From positions 48,713,523 through 48,777,522 of the forward strand of contig OX381717.1 of the NCBI GenBank assembly GCA_947462335.1: DNA of 64,000 nucleotides, written 5' to 3'. Within the stretch, counting starts at the first letter, position 1. Every line of letters begins with the position of its first letter. This document shows positions 11,785 to 22,872 of the stretch, in pieces. Source of the DNA: Harmothoe impar. Taxonomy: Eukaryota; Annelida; Polychaeta; Phyllodocida; Polynoidae. A program made the translations under genes and the position numbers. The notes below the pieces were generated by a model. It made no database searches, was not told the origin of the DNA, and worked only from the letters and a program-made list of their open reading frames with translations.

Positions 11785-12110
11785 TTCGACAGCGGCCATT
11801 TTGCACACCACCCCGGATGCCTGGCCCCCGCCCTGGTTACAATTACTCTCACCAGGGGGCAGTGATGGATTAGTGTCACAGGAAGGCACACACTGCGCAT
11901 GTTCTAATCCTCCCGCTGCCCTCAAAGGTCTGTGGTCTGGGGAGTGGTGTTTTGTGTTGCGTCTACTCGAGACGCTCGGAGGTATTGAAGGTAACCGTGT
12001 AAATGTCACACTCGTAACGAGGTTAGGTCAGCAAGGTGTTGAGGTGTTGTGGTGTGGTGTTTGTGTCCTGTTTCTGTCGCGACAACTGTCGCTGTCAATA
12101 TTGACAGGAA
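11785..12110. promoter_or_regulatory. promoter-like island 5 with CTCF site and TGTCGCGACA
   Basis: CGGCCATTTTGC (about 11793) is a YY1-type site. CACCAGGGGGCAGTG at 11850-11864 is a good CTCF-core match. TGTCGCGACA, a 10 bp palindrome, is at 12075-12084 and recurs at 21199-21208. CpG density is raised through 11940-12090. No initiating frame is supported. Confidence 0.45.
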
Positions 12111-12114
12111 GTTA

Positions 12115-12755
12115 ACTTGTCTTTCACTGGTGTGTGGTGCAGTCATTTTTTATTTGGTTTTGGTTTGACTGTCTGGCTGACAGAAGCTCTCACCCTTAGC
12201 ATTGTCATTCTTCATCAACACCTCAGGTCTGGACCTACTATCAAAAGTAGTAATTAATGGGTGTTTTCCTTCTCCTACTTCTCATTCTCTACACCCTATC
12301 TCATTATGTTTCATGTATGTTTCATATGTCATATGGAAGACATTTGATGCATAAACATATTGTGATCACTCTCAAATCTACCTCTCTTAGACAATAAAGT
12401 ATCGCTGACAGAAACGTTAAGAATGGATAAAAACAACAGTATGAGGGTAATACAAACTAAAAAGTCAATTTGAACTCGACTGCAATTGTCTTTGGGTGCA
12501 AAGCACTACACTAGGTTCAATTGTTTAGTTGAGCTCAGGCCTCAAACAAAACAACTTTAATTTGAAGCTTGTAAACTCTTAAAGGCCAATATTGTTTATG
12601 TCAAGCTACAATGAGCTAAGTCTCGAGCACCAAGTCTCACAATTTTAGCTTTTCTATTTCCATTAAGGATGTTGTTTCTATTTATTCAATGAATGCCAGA
12701 ATAACATTTGTTGATCAAATAGTTATCAGTGTACTGCCTCATATGTCAGCTGGTG
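12115..12755. other. no feature recognised
   Basis: AT-rich sequence with no repeat copies or convincing exon. Confidence 0.5.
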
Positions 12756-12759
12756 TTTT

Positions 12760-12910
12760 GTCCGCAGAGGGCAGCCATTTTGCTGAGTCATTCACCTTTA
12801 CCACAAAAAGGGCTACAAAAGGTCAAGGTCACTACCCTCGGGAGCAGACGACAATCACCGTCTTAGCTGGTTCCCGGCGTCTTTCGTGGCGTGAGATTCG
12901 ACCCGCCAGG
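12760..12910. promoter_or_regulatory. promoter-like island 6 with orphan motif and NR half-sites
   Basis: GCAGAGGGCAGCCATTTTG (12764-12782) joins a partial CTCF core to a YY1 site. GGTCAAGGTCAC at 12821-12832 contains TCAAGGTCA, the extended half-site used by ERR/NR5A-type receptors. AGCAGACGAC at 12843-12852 is an exact minus-strand copy of GTCGTCTGCT. The combination matches other islands in the window. Confidence 0.45.
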
Positions 12911-12919
12911 TCCCAGTGG

Positions 12920-14500
12920 GCTGGTCGTAAGACTTTTTTTGGGTACTTTTTTCTTCGGAGGACACAAGTTAAGATTGTATCTGGCTTTGTCATTGATTTC
13001 CGTTACCCAGTTTCTTGTCATGTTTTTCTCTCCAGATAACTGTGCCATAAATGTAGTAGGGAGATGCAATGAATTTTAATGATACACCATTAAAATACAG
13101 TGTGTTTCTTTTTGAACCTTGTGATATTTCATTGTTAATGATAATATGGTCAATTTTATATGTAAATCTCTGTGAATCATGTATGGCATATGAGGGAAGT
13201 CAAGAGTTTCAACCCATTCACCCTATCATGATAATGCTTGAAGATGTAATATTGTGTTTGCCACTTTTATTTCTATATCATGGGCAACTGCCACTATTAT
13301 TACTATATTATGGGCAACTCACATGCCTATAGATATCAAGCATGAAATATTATACTGATACAGAACATGTGGTAATTAGCATTCCTTATTGGTAGAAAAG
13401 CCATCACACACACTTTTCCGTCCCTGATCGTAATGGCGCATTTACATTAAATGCCGCACACACGCATCAGTAAACGAGGACACAGTTACGCGCAGTTTGA
13501 GCATGCACACAGATAACAAGCTCTCTTTGGCCGTTACTCAAAACCACTCACCTCGTGAATAAATTATCCCACTCCAAGCCACAGATGAGTAAAGATCTGA
13601 CAGTGAGGGGTTCTATGTGACTCATAAAGGGAGGTTAAAGACACTCTGCATTCAGGAGATCACTGCAGTCCTTGTTTGGTCTGTCTCTTGTGTCTCTGCC
13701 CAAACCAGACTTTTCACATCAGTAAAAGACAGGTTCTGGCAATATTTTGAGACATGATGTATCAGCTTTGATTTTGATAGTGCTAAGTATAGACTCATTG
13801 AAATATCTATTGTGTAGGGAGACTACAAATATGTCATGGGGTTAGGAGGCAGGAAAGCCACATAATTATCACTCCATTTCCCCTCCGCACACAGGAGTCT
13901 TCTAGCTTGGGACAGAGTTGATGCCCAAACTTCTATTCTGGAGAGAGTGTAGAGGGTAGGAGAGGAGGAGGCAGAGACTGTCAGCTTGGAGAGGTAAAGG
14001 AAGGAGTAAGGAACACTATAAGTACACAATTAGTCTTTCATGTCCTTGTTCTTCAAGGATGAAGCTGTTAAGAAGTTCCCTTTCATAAATAATGTAAGCA
14101 AATACAAAGCTTTACTCTGAAGTACAATAGTCTGAAAATGTGAGCAGCCATACAGAAAGGATGCACCGCGCGGGGGTACATGGAGCATTCATTCTGCTTG
14201 ACTGCTTACACATTATGTCTAGAATTACTTCTTGCATCAACAATGGGTTCTGGCATGAGTATCGTTAAAAACGTTCTACATTTTGGACAGTAGCATCTGG
14301 ATAATAATCATCTATATCACATGACCAGCATAATCTATCTGGCATCACCTTTATTGCTAAGAAGATTTTCATATGTAAGTATGGAGGTCACACTTGAACT
14401 CAGCCATGAAAAGGAATAATTCTTAAAAAAAGAAAAAAAGATGAGTAGCTGAAACCCACGTTGCCTTTATCATCCAGTAATGACTCGACCCTTTTAAAAG
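12920..14500. other. no gene recognised
   Basis: There is an acceptor-like TTTTTCTCTCCAG ending at about 13035, but the sequence after it soon meets stops in every plausible frame, and no donor pairs with it. I call no exon. Confidence 0.4.
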
Positions 14501-14509
14501 CGGAGTAAT

Positions 14510-14523
14510 GTTTCCATGGCAAC
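14510..14523. promoter_or_regulatory. RFX X-box
   Basis: GTTTCCATGGCAAC is an exact match to the RFX-factor X-box GTNNCCATGGCAAC. RFX factors control ciliary genes in animals (established). Other exact matches are at 19677, 62380 and 62643. No target gene is visible. Confidence 0.55.
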
Positions 14524-14529
14524 ATTAAT

Positions 14530-15190
14530 TTCCTCATGTTCTCATTCCCACGCCATAGTTCACAGCAATATGACCCACTACCATCCAGTGCAGTTATGTC
14601 ACCTCTGGGCATGGGGATTAGGGTGGAAGAGCTCTAAATTGATGAAAAGGATATGAGAGAGGTTTGTACGGAGGTTGGGGTTTAGGTGAGGTGCAGTGGT
14701 GTGAAGTAAAGGATGTGGGACTATCACTTAGATACAAGAATAACATGTACAGCATAAGGCATTATAACATTAACACATCATGCCATCCACAGCAAGAAGG
14801 TTGGCATTTATTAAATGATTTAAGCAAACTTTGTTTTCCTTAGAGTCATTCTTTAATCGGCTTTGAGTGGCATTCACTGGGATTAAAGATGTTTAAAGTG
14901 TGACTTTAAGCAGTCCACTATATTTTGTTTAAATGCCAACATCCATGCATTGGTTCTTACAGGGTTAACTTGACTATGTGATATGGCATTCCTGACGAAG
15001 CTGTACATCAAAACGCGGGAAGTCTCACGGGGTGGATAATCCTTAATAGGCTTTCATTGATGTCCCTTATGTGAAAATTGAAATGGAGATGGATGCATGA
15101 GCACACCTCTAGGTTCTCTGGTCCCCTTGTAACATCAAAGGTATAGGTGTGTGGGGGTTAGAGGGGGGGGGGGTAGAGTGACTGTCATGT
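14530..15190. other. no feature recognised
   Basis: Mixed sequence with a short G run near 15163-15171. No exon or repeat copy seen. Confidence 0.45.
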
Positions 15191-15194
15191 GCAT

Positions 15195-15208
15195 GTTACC
15201 ATGGGAAC
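15195..15208. promoter_or_regulatory. variant RFX X-box
   Basis: GTTACCATGGGAAC matches the X-box at all but one core base. It sits just left of the family A copy at 15234. Confidence 0.3.
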
Positions 15209-15233
15209 AAGGTTCACGCAGGTACAGGTGTCC

Positions 15234-15483
15234 TTAACCCTTTCAAGCTGGCATGATGCCCCAAAGCCACATCTATTTGTATCATGATGCACCAATGAAG
15301 CGCCGAAAATTTACTTGGCAGTGCTTCATCGGTGCATCATGCTGATTCTTCGGGGGTTGATAAACCTCAGGGAGTCAGTGCATGGCATGAATGCGGGATC
15401 AGCGGGTTATTCCCTGGTTGTGAATACTGACAAAAGGGCATAGTACATTAAGATATTACGTTATGGATGCCCTGAAAGTGTTA
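15234..15483. mobile_element. family A (piggyBac-like MITE) copy
   Basis: Starts TTAACCCTTTCAAGC and ends CCTGAAAGTGTTAG, about 250 bp. The interior has paired ATCATGATGCACCAATGAAGC and GCTTCATCGGTGCATCATG palindromic arms, and the TTCGGGGGTTGATAAAC block typical of the family. The ends fit a TTAA target with CCC...GGG termini. Confidence 0.65.
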
Positions 15484-15489
15484 GACATG

Positions 15490-15795
15490 AGACAGAGGAA
15501 CTAGAAAGAGTGATATGCGAATATGCATGGCACATAGGGGTTGGTGGTAAGAGAGGTAGAATTGGTGAGTAGATAGCGTGCGGTTGGAAGCGGGTTGGTT
15601 ACGGGTTGGAACCCTGGATAGAAAAGTATGACGAGAGTGAGACTGAATGAGGAAGGGTATAATATAAAATGAGGTGTCTCAGTTAAAAATCATCATGTAG
15701 CAGCAGGGCATCATTTTAGTGAAGGCAGTCCTTTATTGCTAAGACATACCAACCCCCTTTATTCATAGCAATCTAGTCATAATCAGTAATATTGA
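15490..15795. other. no feature recognised
   Basis: Short spacer between a family A copy and the exon candidate at 15804. If the exon is real this is intron downstream of it on the minus strand. Confidence 0.4.
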
Positions 15796-15803
15796 CACAA
15801 TAC

Positions 15804-15851
15804 CTGTGGTCCATTGGAGTCTGAACTGTCAACCCAAGACTGTACACATAC
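15804..15851 (-). CDS. candidate internal exon, 48 nt, unidentified protein
   Basis: Read on the minus strand, a textbook acceptor precedes it: branch-point-like TTAACTAAC, then TTTTTCTGTTTTCTTCACAG. The exon starts GTATGTGTACAGTC, ends ACCACAG, and is followed by donor GTATTG. Two of three frames are open: VCVQSWVDSSDSNGPQ in frame 0, or YVYSLGLTVQTPMDH after one base. The length is a multiple of three. If joined after the exon at 45563-45617, frame 0 follows that exon's YVQ... reading, and the other frame follows its alternative reading. I do not recognise the protein. Because the exon begins with GTATGT, the AG could instead be the end of an upstream exon; the strong pyrimidine tract favours an acceptor. 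Confidence 0.35.
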
Positions 15852-15859
15852 CTGTGAAG

Positions 15860-16630
15860 AAAACAGAAAAATACCTGTTAGTTAAGCAAAGGTATATAAT
15901 GTAATTGCATTTGAGGATAGATACACGAATAGGTTTTGATTATTGCGAGATCTTGCTTGCAGAAAATACATTTATGCAAGACATCCAAGAGGCTTATCTA
16001 ACTCTATAATGGTTACAGTTGAGTCTATCACCATGGACACAGTTTAGCTCATGACTCAGAGGAGAGGGAAGTTGAACTTTTTGTAAATTTTGTAAACTAT
16101 CTACATGTAGCATAATCTCCCAGTAGGCCCCCACCCATACACTCTACACGTCCACGGCTGGTTTCCCAAACAAGTCACAATGCCCCTTGTTGGCATGGGT
16201 ACCAGCCAGATCCCTGTAGACTGTGGACAGTACACACCAGGAACAGGCCTGGTACTCACCCAAACCTCGTCCTGAATCTAGGTCATGTGACCTTAGTAAA
16301 CCCTTTACCCAAAAACCAACATTAGGATTAAAACATCTTCTCATATTTCAAAGCTGGATTTCTCTCTGGTATGACTTGCAAATTATTCATATCGATAAAA
16401 TAGGGTTATATCTGAATGAGGTTGGGGAATTTTCATTGGTACTATCGCTATTTCAAATTCTAAAAAGCGACAGCAAAATGGAAATGTTCAAGTCACAATG
16501 CATTCATTCACTCTTTTTCCCTCCCAATGTGTGCACACATAAAGGGAGTTGGGTTGCATCCATTCAGTATTTTTTCAGTATCATTGTCTCCGTCGGTGAG
16601 TGTGTGCATGTGTTTGTGTTTGGGAGGCAG
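15860..16630. other. no gene recognised
   Basis: Apart from the acceptor region of the exon candidate (to about 15890), this holds only short unrecognised frames. A TATCGATA octamer (DREF-type consensus) lies near 16390. Confidence 0.4.
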
Positions 16631-16634
16631 TATT

Positions 16635-16860
16635 AATCCCTGATGCGCACGTGCAATGTTTTGGTCACGTGACCGTCTGTGTGACCCTCCCCTGGAGAAT
16701 TCAAAATGGTGCATGCGTTAACATCCCTAACGACTGGCCCGCTCTCTGGAGGATTCCCGGGAACGTGCCGATAGCAACAGGCATCGGCCGGCAACAGGTG
16801 GAGGGTGACCTCTCCCAACCTCTCGTTAGAGGCCCCTGAGAAAGCACGAGACAAAAAGGT
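16635..16860. promoter_or_regulatory. promoter-like island 7: NRF1-like and E-box sites
   Basis: GATGCGCACGTGCAATG (from about 16642) combines an NRF1-like half-site with CACGTG. A second GGTCACGTGACCG follows at about 16665. Then come GCATGCG (about 16712), GATTCCCGGGAA and several CGGCC words. Raised CpG; no supported transcript. Confidence 0.4.
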
Positions 16861-16869
16861 CTCGACTCA

Positions 16870-17455
16870 CTGTGGCCTTGATCGGCTACAACAGTGGCCT
16901 AAAAAAGGGGAAGGGATAAATCGATGTATTTTTGTTGTTGTTGGATTTTATGTGGCTTTATTTTTTCTACTTTAGGGTTTGTGTTCAGAAGTGGAATTGT
17001 GCTTTCATTCATGTGTTTATCAAAAAAGGGGGGTAATAAATGATGTATCCTGCTGTGCTGGGTAGTTTTGTAAATAACATTGTTTTCTCACATTAAATAA
17101 CATGTTTCTGAAACATGATCACAGCCATAGCTGTATCCTTGATTACATGAGAAAGAAACACAGTTCCTAATGACTTGTGTGTGAAAAAGGACTTTAAATA
17201 TGGCCCACTATTTTATCTTGAAATGATGTCTGGAGCTTATTTTGCCACCTCATCCATTCCTTTAAGAAGGAAACTCTGATAACAACCCTACTTTTCCAAT
17301 ATAAGCGTCTGGAAGGTGTAGACGGAAAGAGCCAATTCGACACATATTTCCATAGTCATTTCCCTCGCAACAACTACTCTGCTCTGTCCTTACTTGTCCC
17401 CATCTCCCTAATGTCACCAGTTCCACATTATCTCCTTCTGGGACTGCAGGAACTG
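16870..17455. other. no feature recognised
   Basis: AT-rich left half, neutral right half. No exon or repeat copy. Confidence 0.45.
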
Positions 17456-17459
17456 GAAA

Positions 17460-17715
17460 CGACGCCATTTTTGTCACGTGATCACAAAGAGAGCCTCCAG
17501 GGGCGCCACCCGATGCCATGAGCGGGCGATAATAGAGGAAACATGGGCGCCGATACCTCCCCAGGTGGCACTGCGGGGCGAGCGATAATAGGGGCAAGTC
17601 TCATGGAATCCTGTTGTACCGTAATCCAACATGGCGGTGTTAATTGCACTGGTAGCCTGCGTGGCATGGACCAGTGGAATTGGCGGCCATTTTGCTTTGA
17701 TGACAAAATGATATT
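17460..17715. promoter_or_regulatory. promoter-like island 8 with two GCGATAATA motifs
   Basis: ACGCCATTTTTG (YY1-type) is followed by CACGTGATCAC at 17475-17485, an 11-mer also found at 25487-25497. GGGCGATAATAGAGG at 17524-17538 and GGCGAGCGATAATAGGGG at 17577-17594 are two copies of the recurrent unassigned motif. AACATGGCGGTG (about 17629) and GCGGCCATTTTGC (about 17683) add YY1-type sites. Long minus-strand frames of 111, 121 and 159 codons overlap here in different frames; none resembles a family, and their overlap argues against coding. Confidence 0.5.
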
Positions 17716-17719
17716 GGCC

Positions 17720-18355
17720 GTAAAATGAATGAACGACAAAAGTCCATTTGATCTCATGCATCGCCTTCTGGATGGGAGGGAATGGGTGTTTACATGCCCC
17801 ATACTTCTCTTCATCTCTCCCATGGAACTCTTTAAAGTTCCATTCACTAATTAAATATTGAAGCATAAGTGGCAGGAACAAAGTCCGATCTGATTCCCGT
17901 TTGATTACCAAATTGATTGTAAGCGAGTGACAGAGGCATTGCTTCTCTGGCAAATACTATTTTCATTCCAACTTTTTCAGAGAATCTTTCAATCAAACAT
18001 TAATAGCAGATGAGTGATGTTTAAAACCCATGCAGGTAGGTTATTTATTACAATATAAGTAACTAGGAGTATCTGCTTATGAATAAAAGAAATATATTTA
18101 CATTAGTTATTCCTCCCTGGAACAAAAACTCTACAGAGCTGCAATTGCTAGTCAGGAGAATTGCTTTATGGAAATGTGTAAGTAGTATGCCATTATGCAC
18201 TTCAGCTTACTACAATGATTCAGGTCACTTTAGTGGCTTTCCTATGGATATAGAACACTATGGCATGCCTGGTATGCCCCAAATGGGAATTCCTCATGAC
18301 ATGATCGTATTTTTTGTATTTTTTCCCCTACTCTCATGGAACAACAGCCAAGAAG
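17720..18355. other. no gene recognised; part of the window's longest reading frame
   Basis: A 171-codon plus-strand frame at 18079-18594 begins here. It runs through the motif island at 18360-18740, lacks splice or initiation context, and is no longer than chance allows. I therefore do not call it a gene. Confidence 0.45.
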
Positions 18356-18359
18356 AATG

Positions 18360-18740
18360 CTATAAAACGGGAGGCCATTTTTATGTCGCATACAATCTAG
18401 ACCGTCCCGAAATTGACCAATCAGGGGGGCTGTTACATCAAAAGCGGGCACCATTTCAGCGGAGACTAATCCTGAGACACCCTCCTCTGCTTCCTGCCCC
18501 TACTGTCATGGCGGATTATGACATGCCCTGCCCTACATGCTATAGGGTACTTTCACATGCTGCCCTGCCACCTACCAGCAGTGCCTGCTACTAACCATAT
18601 GACCCCTTTGAACCTTAGTTCCCCGTGCCTCACCAGGGGGAGTCTGATGAATAAAGATGGCGTCATTTCCGGTTATGAAGCGACTCGGCTGGCCTATGCG
18701 TCTGGAGTTGTCAGTTGGCGTTGTGTCGTGTTTGCAAATG
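18360..18740. promoter_or_regulatory. promoter-like island 9: YY1, CTCF-like and ETS-like sites
   Basis: Sites in order: GAGGCCATTTTTATG (about 18369), GACCAATCAG (CCAAT, about 18415), GTCATGGCGGAT (about 18507), CACCAGGGGGAGTCTG (CTCF-like, 18631-18646), then AAAGATGGCGTCATTTCCGG (18653-18672), a YY1 core joined to an inverted ETS core. Typical promoter vocabulary, with no gene identified. Confidence 0.45.
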
Positions 18741-18744
18741 GCGA

Positions 18745-19475
18745 CCGGGAACTGGCATGGGGTGAGGGTTTATGGAAAACGCTCCACCTGATTATTGAAT
18801 TCTATCATGGAGTGGAGCAATAATAGAAATGTTTTCTGCAACCGGAGTTCTGCAGCTGGCAGTTCTTATGCCATATAGAAATTGCAAAACTCAATAGAAA
18901 GTATGGAAATAGAGAGAAAATAGTACTATAGTATTCCCCTCTTGAAGCTTTCCGAGACATTCAAAACTGGTTGACTATGGAATAGGAAAGATTAAAATGA
19001 CCCCATTGGGTCTGCTACAGAAATTCTTTTTTTTAGCATTACATGCATTATTGTTGGCATTACATGCATTATACAGAACCCATGGGTTTATGAAAAGAAA
19101 ATATATATGAGACATATTTCATAAAGGTTAGGTTGAAGAGAGTGACGAGGTCATATGCCTGTAATTATTACTATGGCAATCTTGTACACACTCAATCTGA
19201 GCAATCAAAATGAAGGATATTGTTGTATTTAGTGAATGAAATTCTCGGTAACTGTAATTTCCAGGTACAATGCCTTGAATGTCAATTTGATTAATACTAA
19301 TCAAAGAAGCACTTAGTAAGCAGAATTTACTTTCGAAGCACATTATTACAAAGCTCTCTCAAACTGAACATTGGCAAAAACATAAGGTCCCTGGAAATCC
19401 TCAGTTTCCACATGGAAACTGTGCCAGAAATATTATTGATTGCACCCTTGTCTCAAGTTAATTGGACACATATTG
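18745..19475. other. no gene; one short tandem duplication
   Basis: GGCATTACATGCATTAT-type blocks are duplicated with a 23 bp period at about 19036-19073. Otherwise AT-rich without recognisable features. Confidence 0.5.
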
Positions 19476-19676
19476 ACGCCATTAGATGAAAAAAACATCC
19501 GTAAGTCTTGGAAAAGAGGCTTCGGATGCAGGTCGCATATTTAGGTTGATTTGGATTGCGCAAACCCAGGACGAGCCGCTAAAAAGCGGTCAAAGCTCCG
19601 GTTCAATCAAGTTCAATCCGGTTTGTATTTGGCTTGCCCCGGGCCACTGCCAATGCCCAATTGTGTTACGACTATC

Positions 19677-19690
19677 GTCGCCATGGCAAC
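19677..19690. promoter_or_regulatory. RFX X-box in a CpG-richer stretch
   Basis: GTCGCCATGGCAAC is an exact GTNNCCATGGCAAC match. The surrounding 19500-19850 is CpG-richer, with GCGCAAAC, GAGCCGC and TCCGGTT words, and may be a further promoter-like island. Confidence 0.5.
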
Positions 19691-20005
19691 CCTATCAACC
19701 TGTAGTGTCTGTCCCCACAGCAACAGGTCGGTAACTTGAATTAGATACCCCCACATGGCCCGCCAACGCAGTCAGTCCAGATCTGCCTGGCTTTTGACTG
19801 CTGCGCCGTGGAACTGGAGCGGCCAACTGTGGAACTATATTAAGGTTTCACATGGGAATTGCACATGTGTTGTACCTTCAGGGGATGTGAAGCTGACTTG
19901 TGGAGGTGGAATTAGATAATAGATAATGTGCTCTCAACAGCAATGAGCACTGCTCTCTTGCTTTCCCCATCTTTCTCTCCCTCCCTCCCTCCCTAGCTGT
20001 CTCTT

Positions 20006-20164
20006 ATATTCATTTCCCAACTGAAGGCTCAATTATAAATGAATTTCTGAGTATTTTACATACATATTTAGAATCTTGATAAAGTACTATGTGCAGCTCA
20101 GTTCATTATCAAAACATCGGTTCAGGGATATATTTTTCTCTTCAATTCGTAAACATAAAGCATC
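20006..20164 (+). repeat. 160 bp direct repeat, left copy
   Basis: The stretch from ATATTCATTTCCCAACTGAA to CTTCAATTCGTAAACATAA matches 21470-21633 with scattered substitutions and small indels. The shared block ends abruptly on both sides, so it is a local duplication or two copies of an unnamed element. Neither end carries clear inverted repeats. Confidence 0.75.
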
Positions 20165-20264
20165 TCCCTGTGCTTCTTTCTCTAAATCTCACTTTGGTCT
20201 CTATGTACTTCCGTCTATCTGCCTGCATATATATATCTCTCTTCATGCTGCCAGAATCTAGTGA

Positions 20265-20425
20265 TACAGCCCTGTAATGGCTTTAATCCCTATTCATACC
20301 AAGAAATACCTATATAGAAATCAGGCTTTAAGAGCAGCCTAGCGTTTCAATGGTATTATATCCCTTCGGCAGCATGATGCATAGTTGCAGTAGCAGTTCT
20401 ACATTTGTATGAAGCCTCAATGCAG
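20265..20425. mobile_element. possible decayed family A element
   Basis: Contains GGCTTTAAGAGCAGCCTAGC and CCCTTCGGCAGCATGATGCA, words typical of family A, but no matching terminal repeats can be paired. Low confidence. Confidence 0.25.
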
Positions 20426-20429
20426 TATC

Positions 20430-20850
20430 AACCATTACTAGATGATCTTTGACCTGTTAGCTAGAATGTTTACTAATGTTGATGACATTAACTTCCTGCC
20501 AGCTAGTTCACTATACATGTAACATTGTATTGTTTAGGTGGCTTTAAAAGGACCTTTGTAACCCCATTACTCCCTTTGAATCTGCTAGATGCATTGACAA
20601 ATTCTGTCAGTTAACACAAAGATGTTTATCCTTCAAAATAGCAAAATGTCGACATGAGTCTAATGCAATGCATTAGCTCCCTATAGTGAAGCCAACATCC
20701 TGTATCTGAATGTGGAATGTGAGTATAAAAGGGAACGGTCCTGGCATTATTGTGAAAGCGGGCCACGGGGCGTAAAATACGGATCGACACAGAAAACAAG
20801 GAAGAGGGCTGGGAGGAAAATGCAGACTGACATGAACCTTACACAGAATA
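20430..20850. other. no feature recognised
   Basis: No exon, repeat copy or motif cluster seen. Confidence 0.45.
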
Positions 20851-20854
20851 CCCT

Positions 20855-21340
20855 AGGCCAAGGTCAAGGTCACGTCAGAAAGGGGTCAAGGTCACATCAG
20901 TGCTGAATGTCTGCTGTCTATTTTTTTCTGTGGAAAAATGCAGAACCATTATAAGAACAGACGAAATGGCAATTACTCGAATTCCCCCACGTGCTACCAA
21001 TTACTCTCAACCGACGAATACTGCACTACCTCCCATTGTACAATCCCATTCCTACTGTCAGTGGGGTGAATAGAGGACGAGGGTGAAATAGAGGTTGGAG
21101 AGAAATTGGCGCATTTCAGAAGTCTGAGTTATTTCCATCCAGACGCTTTTGACTCGCGAATTATGCCAGATTTATTATATTTGACAACAATGCGGTGTTG
21201 TCGCGACACAAGTTATTCAAGAATCTCTTCAAATATGAATATTATGTGAGTGGTGGACAAAATAGTTGCCTAATGGAATGACTCAGCAGAATTTCAGACA
21301 ACTTTCCTCTAAATGTCGTCTGCTGTCAGCCGCCATTTTG
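20855..21340. promoter_or_regulatory. promoter-like island 10: NR half-sites, TGTCGCGACA, orphan motif
   Basis: AGGTCAAGGTCACGTCAG (from 20861) and GGGTCAAGGTCACATCAG (from about 20883) are near-duplicate extended nuclear-receptor half-sites 22 bp apart. TGTCGCGACA is at 21199-21208. AAATGTCGTCTGCT at 21311-21324 is an exact orphan-motif copy, followed 7 bp later by CCGCCATTTTG (YY1-type). Confidence 0.45.
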
Positions 21341-21469
21341 AATTCGATAAAGAGAGTGGGAAATGCGAAGAATCAGCTAGAAAAAGTTAGTTTGAACAGT
21401 ACCACACATCAAATGTTTTTCAGGTTAAGTACTAAAGGGTGCAACTATCTGGCATCCACAGGTATTTAA

Positions 21470-21633
21470 ATATTCATTTCCCAACTGAAGGCCCATTTAT
21501 AAATGGATTTCTAGTATTTTACATACGTATTTAGAATCTTGATAAAGTACTATGTGCAGCTTAGCTCAATATTAAAACATAGGTTCAGCATGAAAGCAAT
21601 ATTTTCTTCTCTTCAATTCTTAAACATAAGGCT
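21470..21633 (+). repeat. 160 bp direct repeat, right copy
   Basis: Second copy of the block at 20006-20164, same orientation, 1.46 kb away. Confidence 0.75.
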
Positions 21634-21639
21634 TTTCTT

Positions 21640-22065
21640 CCCAGATGCAAAACTACTGAGAATGAAAGAGAAAATTAAGGCCTATTAATCCATCTTTAGG
21701 AGAGTACCCCATGTACCGACTTCCTTTGTCCACTTTATTAACACAGACTGCACTGCAAAAAGCGGAAAAACTGTATAACCAAATAAAACACAATGTTTTG
21801 ATATAAAGGAATAAAGGGGTCAAACAGATCTGACTCCCTACAACTACACACACACATACTATATGAGAGTCAATTCAAGCGTCTTCTACAACCGACTGCA
21901 ATGATTTACCAACCAGACGAAAGAGAAATCGAGAGAGAAAAATAACCCAGACGCTACTAGAGGTAAGAAAATATAAGTAAGGATAGAAGAAAGAATATCA
22001 TGAGTGAAAAAAAAAAGAAAAAACGATTTAGAGGGATGAGGTAGAGACGCTGGTGAGGGGACATA
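21640..22065. other. no feature recognised
   Basis: AT-rich; an A-run near 22006-22022. Nothing gene-like. Confidence 0.45.
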
Positions 22066-22069
22066 AAGT

Positions 22070-22210
22070 CTACTCTAGTGGCGCTATCTGGTGGCCGGGG
22101 GGCAGTGGACTTCCTGTCCCCGGACCCCGGGTCTCCGCTCCTCTTACCTCTTCGGTTTATCTCCATCTTTCCTCTCGTAGAATACCACCCGGAGAATTTT
22201 CCACACCACT
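22070..22210. promoter_or_regulatory. CTCF-like island with a minus-strand ATG and donor
   Basis: CTAGTGGCGCTATCTGGTGG at 22075-22094 carries two CTCF-like half cores. On the minus strand, AAGATGGAGATAAACC followed by GAAGAG and donor GTAAGA (near 22147) could mark a first coding exon beginning MEINRRG at 22166. Without a downstream acceptor this is only a suggestion. Confidence 0.25.
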
Positions 22211-22214
22211 AAGG

Positions 22215-22865
22215 GCGGATTTGTAACCGCCCTCAGACTTAATTTCTTTTCTGTCTTTTATATTTTTTTCATTCTTCTCTTCCGTTTTTTCATTTCTGAT
22301 CTTCTACCGATGCTTGCGGGTAGAAGACTTATAAGCACTGGGAGGCTTGGCAGGACATCACATTTTTCATTTGCTCTCAATCTTCCCTTTTTTATGTTAT
22401 TATTCCGATTTCCTTCAGAGATAGTATACATGACCGTAAATAATCGGTTACCAGAAATTGCTTTTCCAGGTTCAGAATCCTTCTTAATATTTCCTGCCCT
22501 CTCTTCTTTCATAACCTGATAACTTAATCTAAGTTTCTCTTCTTTAGATAATCTCCACTATTTTTATTTCTTTCATAACCTGTACGGATTCATTTTAACA
22601 GGAAAAGGGGACCAAATGAGAAGAGGGACGTAAGAGTGTGTACTCTGTCTCTTCTGTATTCATTCATCCTTCATTTTTATTCTGCTTTCAATATATCCAT
22701 CTATTACTAATTCTACTTTCTCAATGATACTTTTTCACCTAAATTCGCATACTGATCGAGCATATGAGACTGTACGGTGATTTAAGTCTTTGGGGGAATA
22801 TCCCTAATCCCTGGGCACGGCCAGTTGAAGGTCTTGTCTGAGCGGGTAGGATTCCTATAGAGGAG
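22215..22865. other. no feature recognised
   Basis: T-rich sequence with pyrimidine runs and an acceptor-like TTTCTCTTCTTTAG near 22548, after which no frame is open for long. Confidence 0.45.
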
Positions 22866-22872
22866 CAGGCAT

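Noticed and set aside
13020..13080. Acceptor-like TTTTTCTCTCCAG
   Set aside because: No open frame or donor follows.
17474..17953. 159-codon minus-strand frame, with overlapping 121- and 111-codon frames
   Set aside because: Several frames overlap on the same strand over a CpG-richer island low in stops; none resembles a protein family.
18079..18594. Longest plus-strand reading frame, 171 codons
   Set aside because: About one such frame is expected by chance in 64 kb. It runs through a motif island, has no recognisable domain and lacks splice or initiation context.
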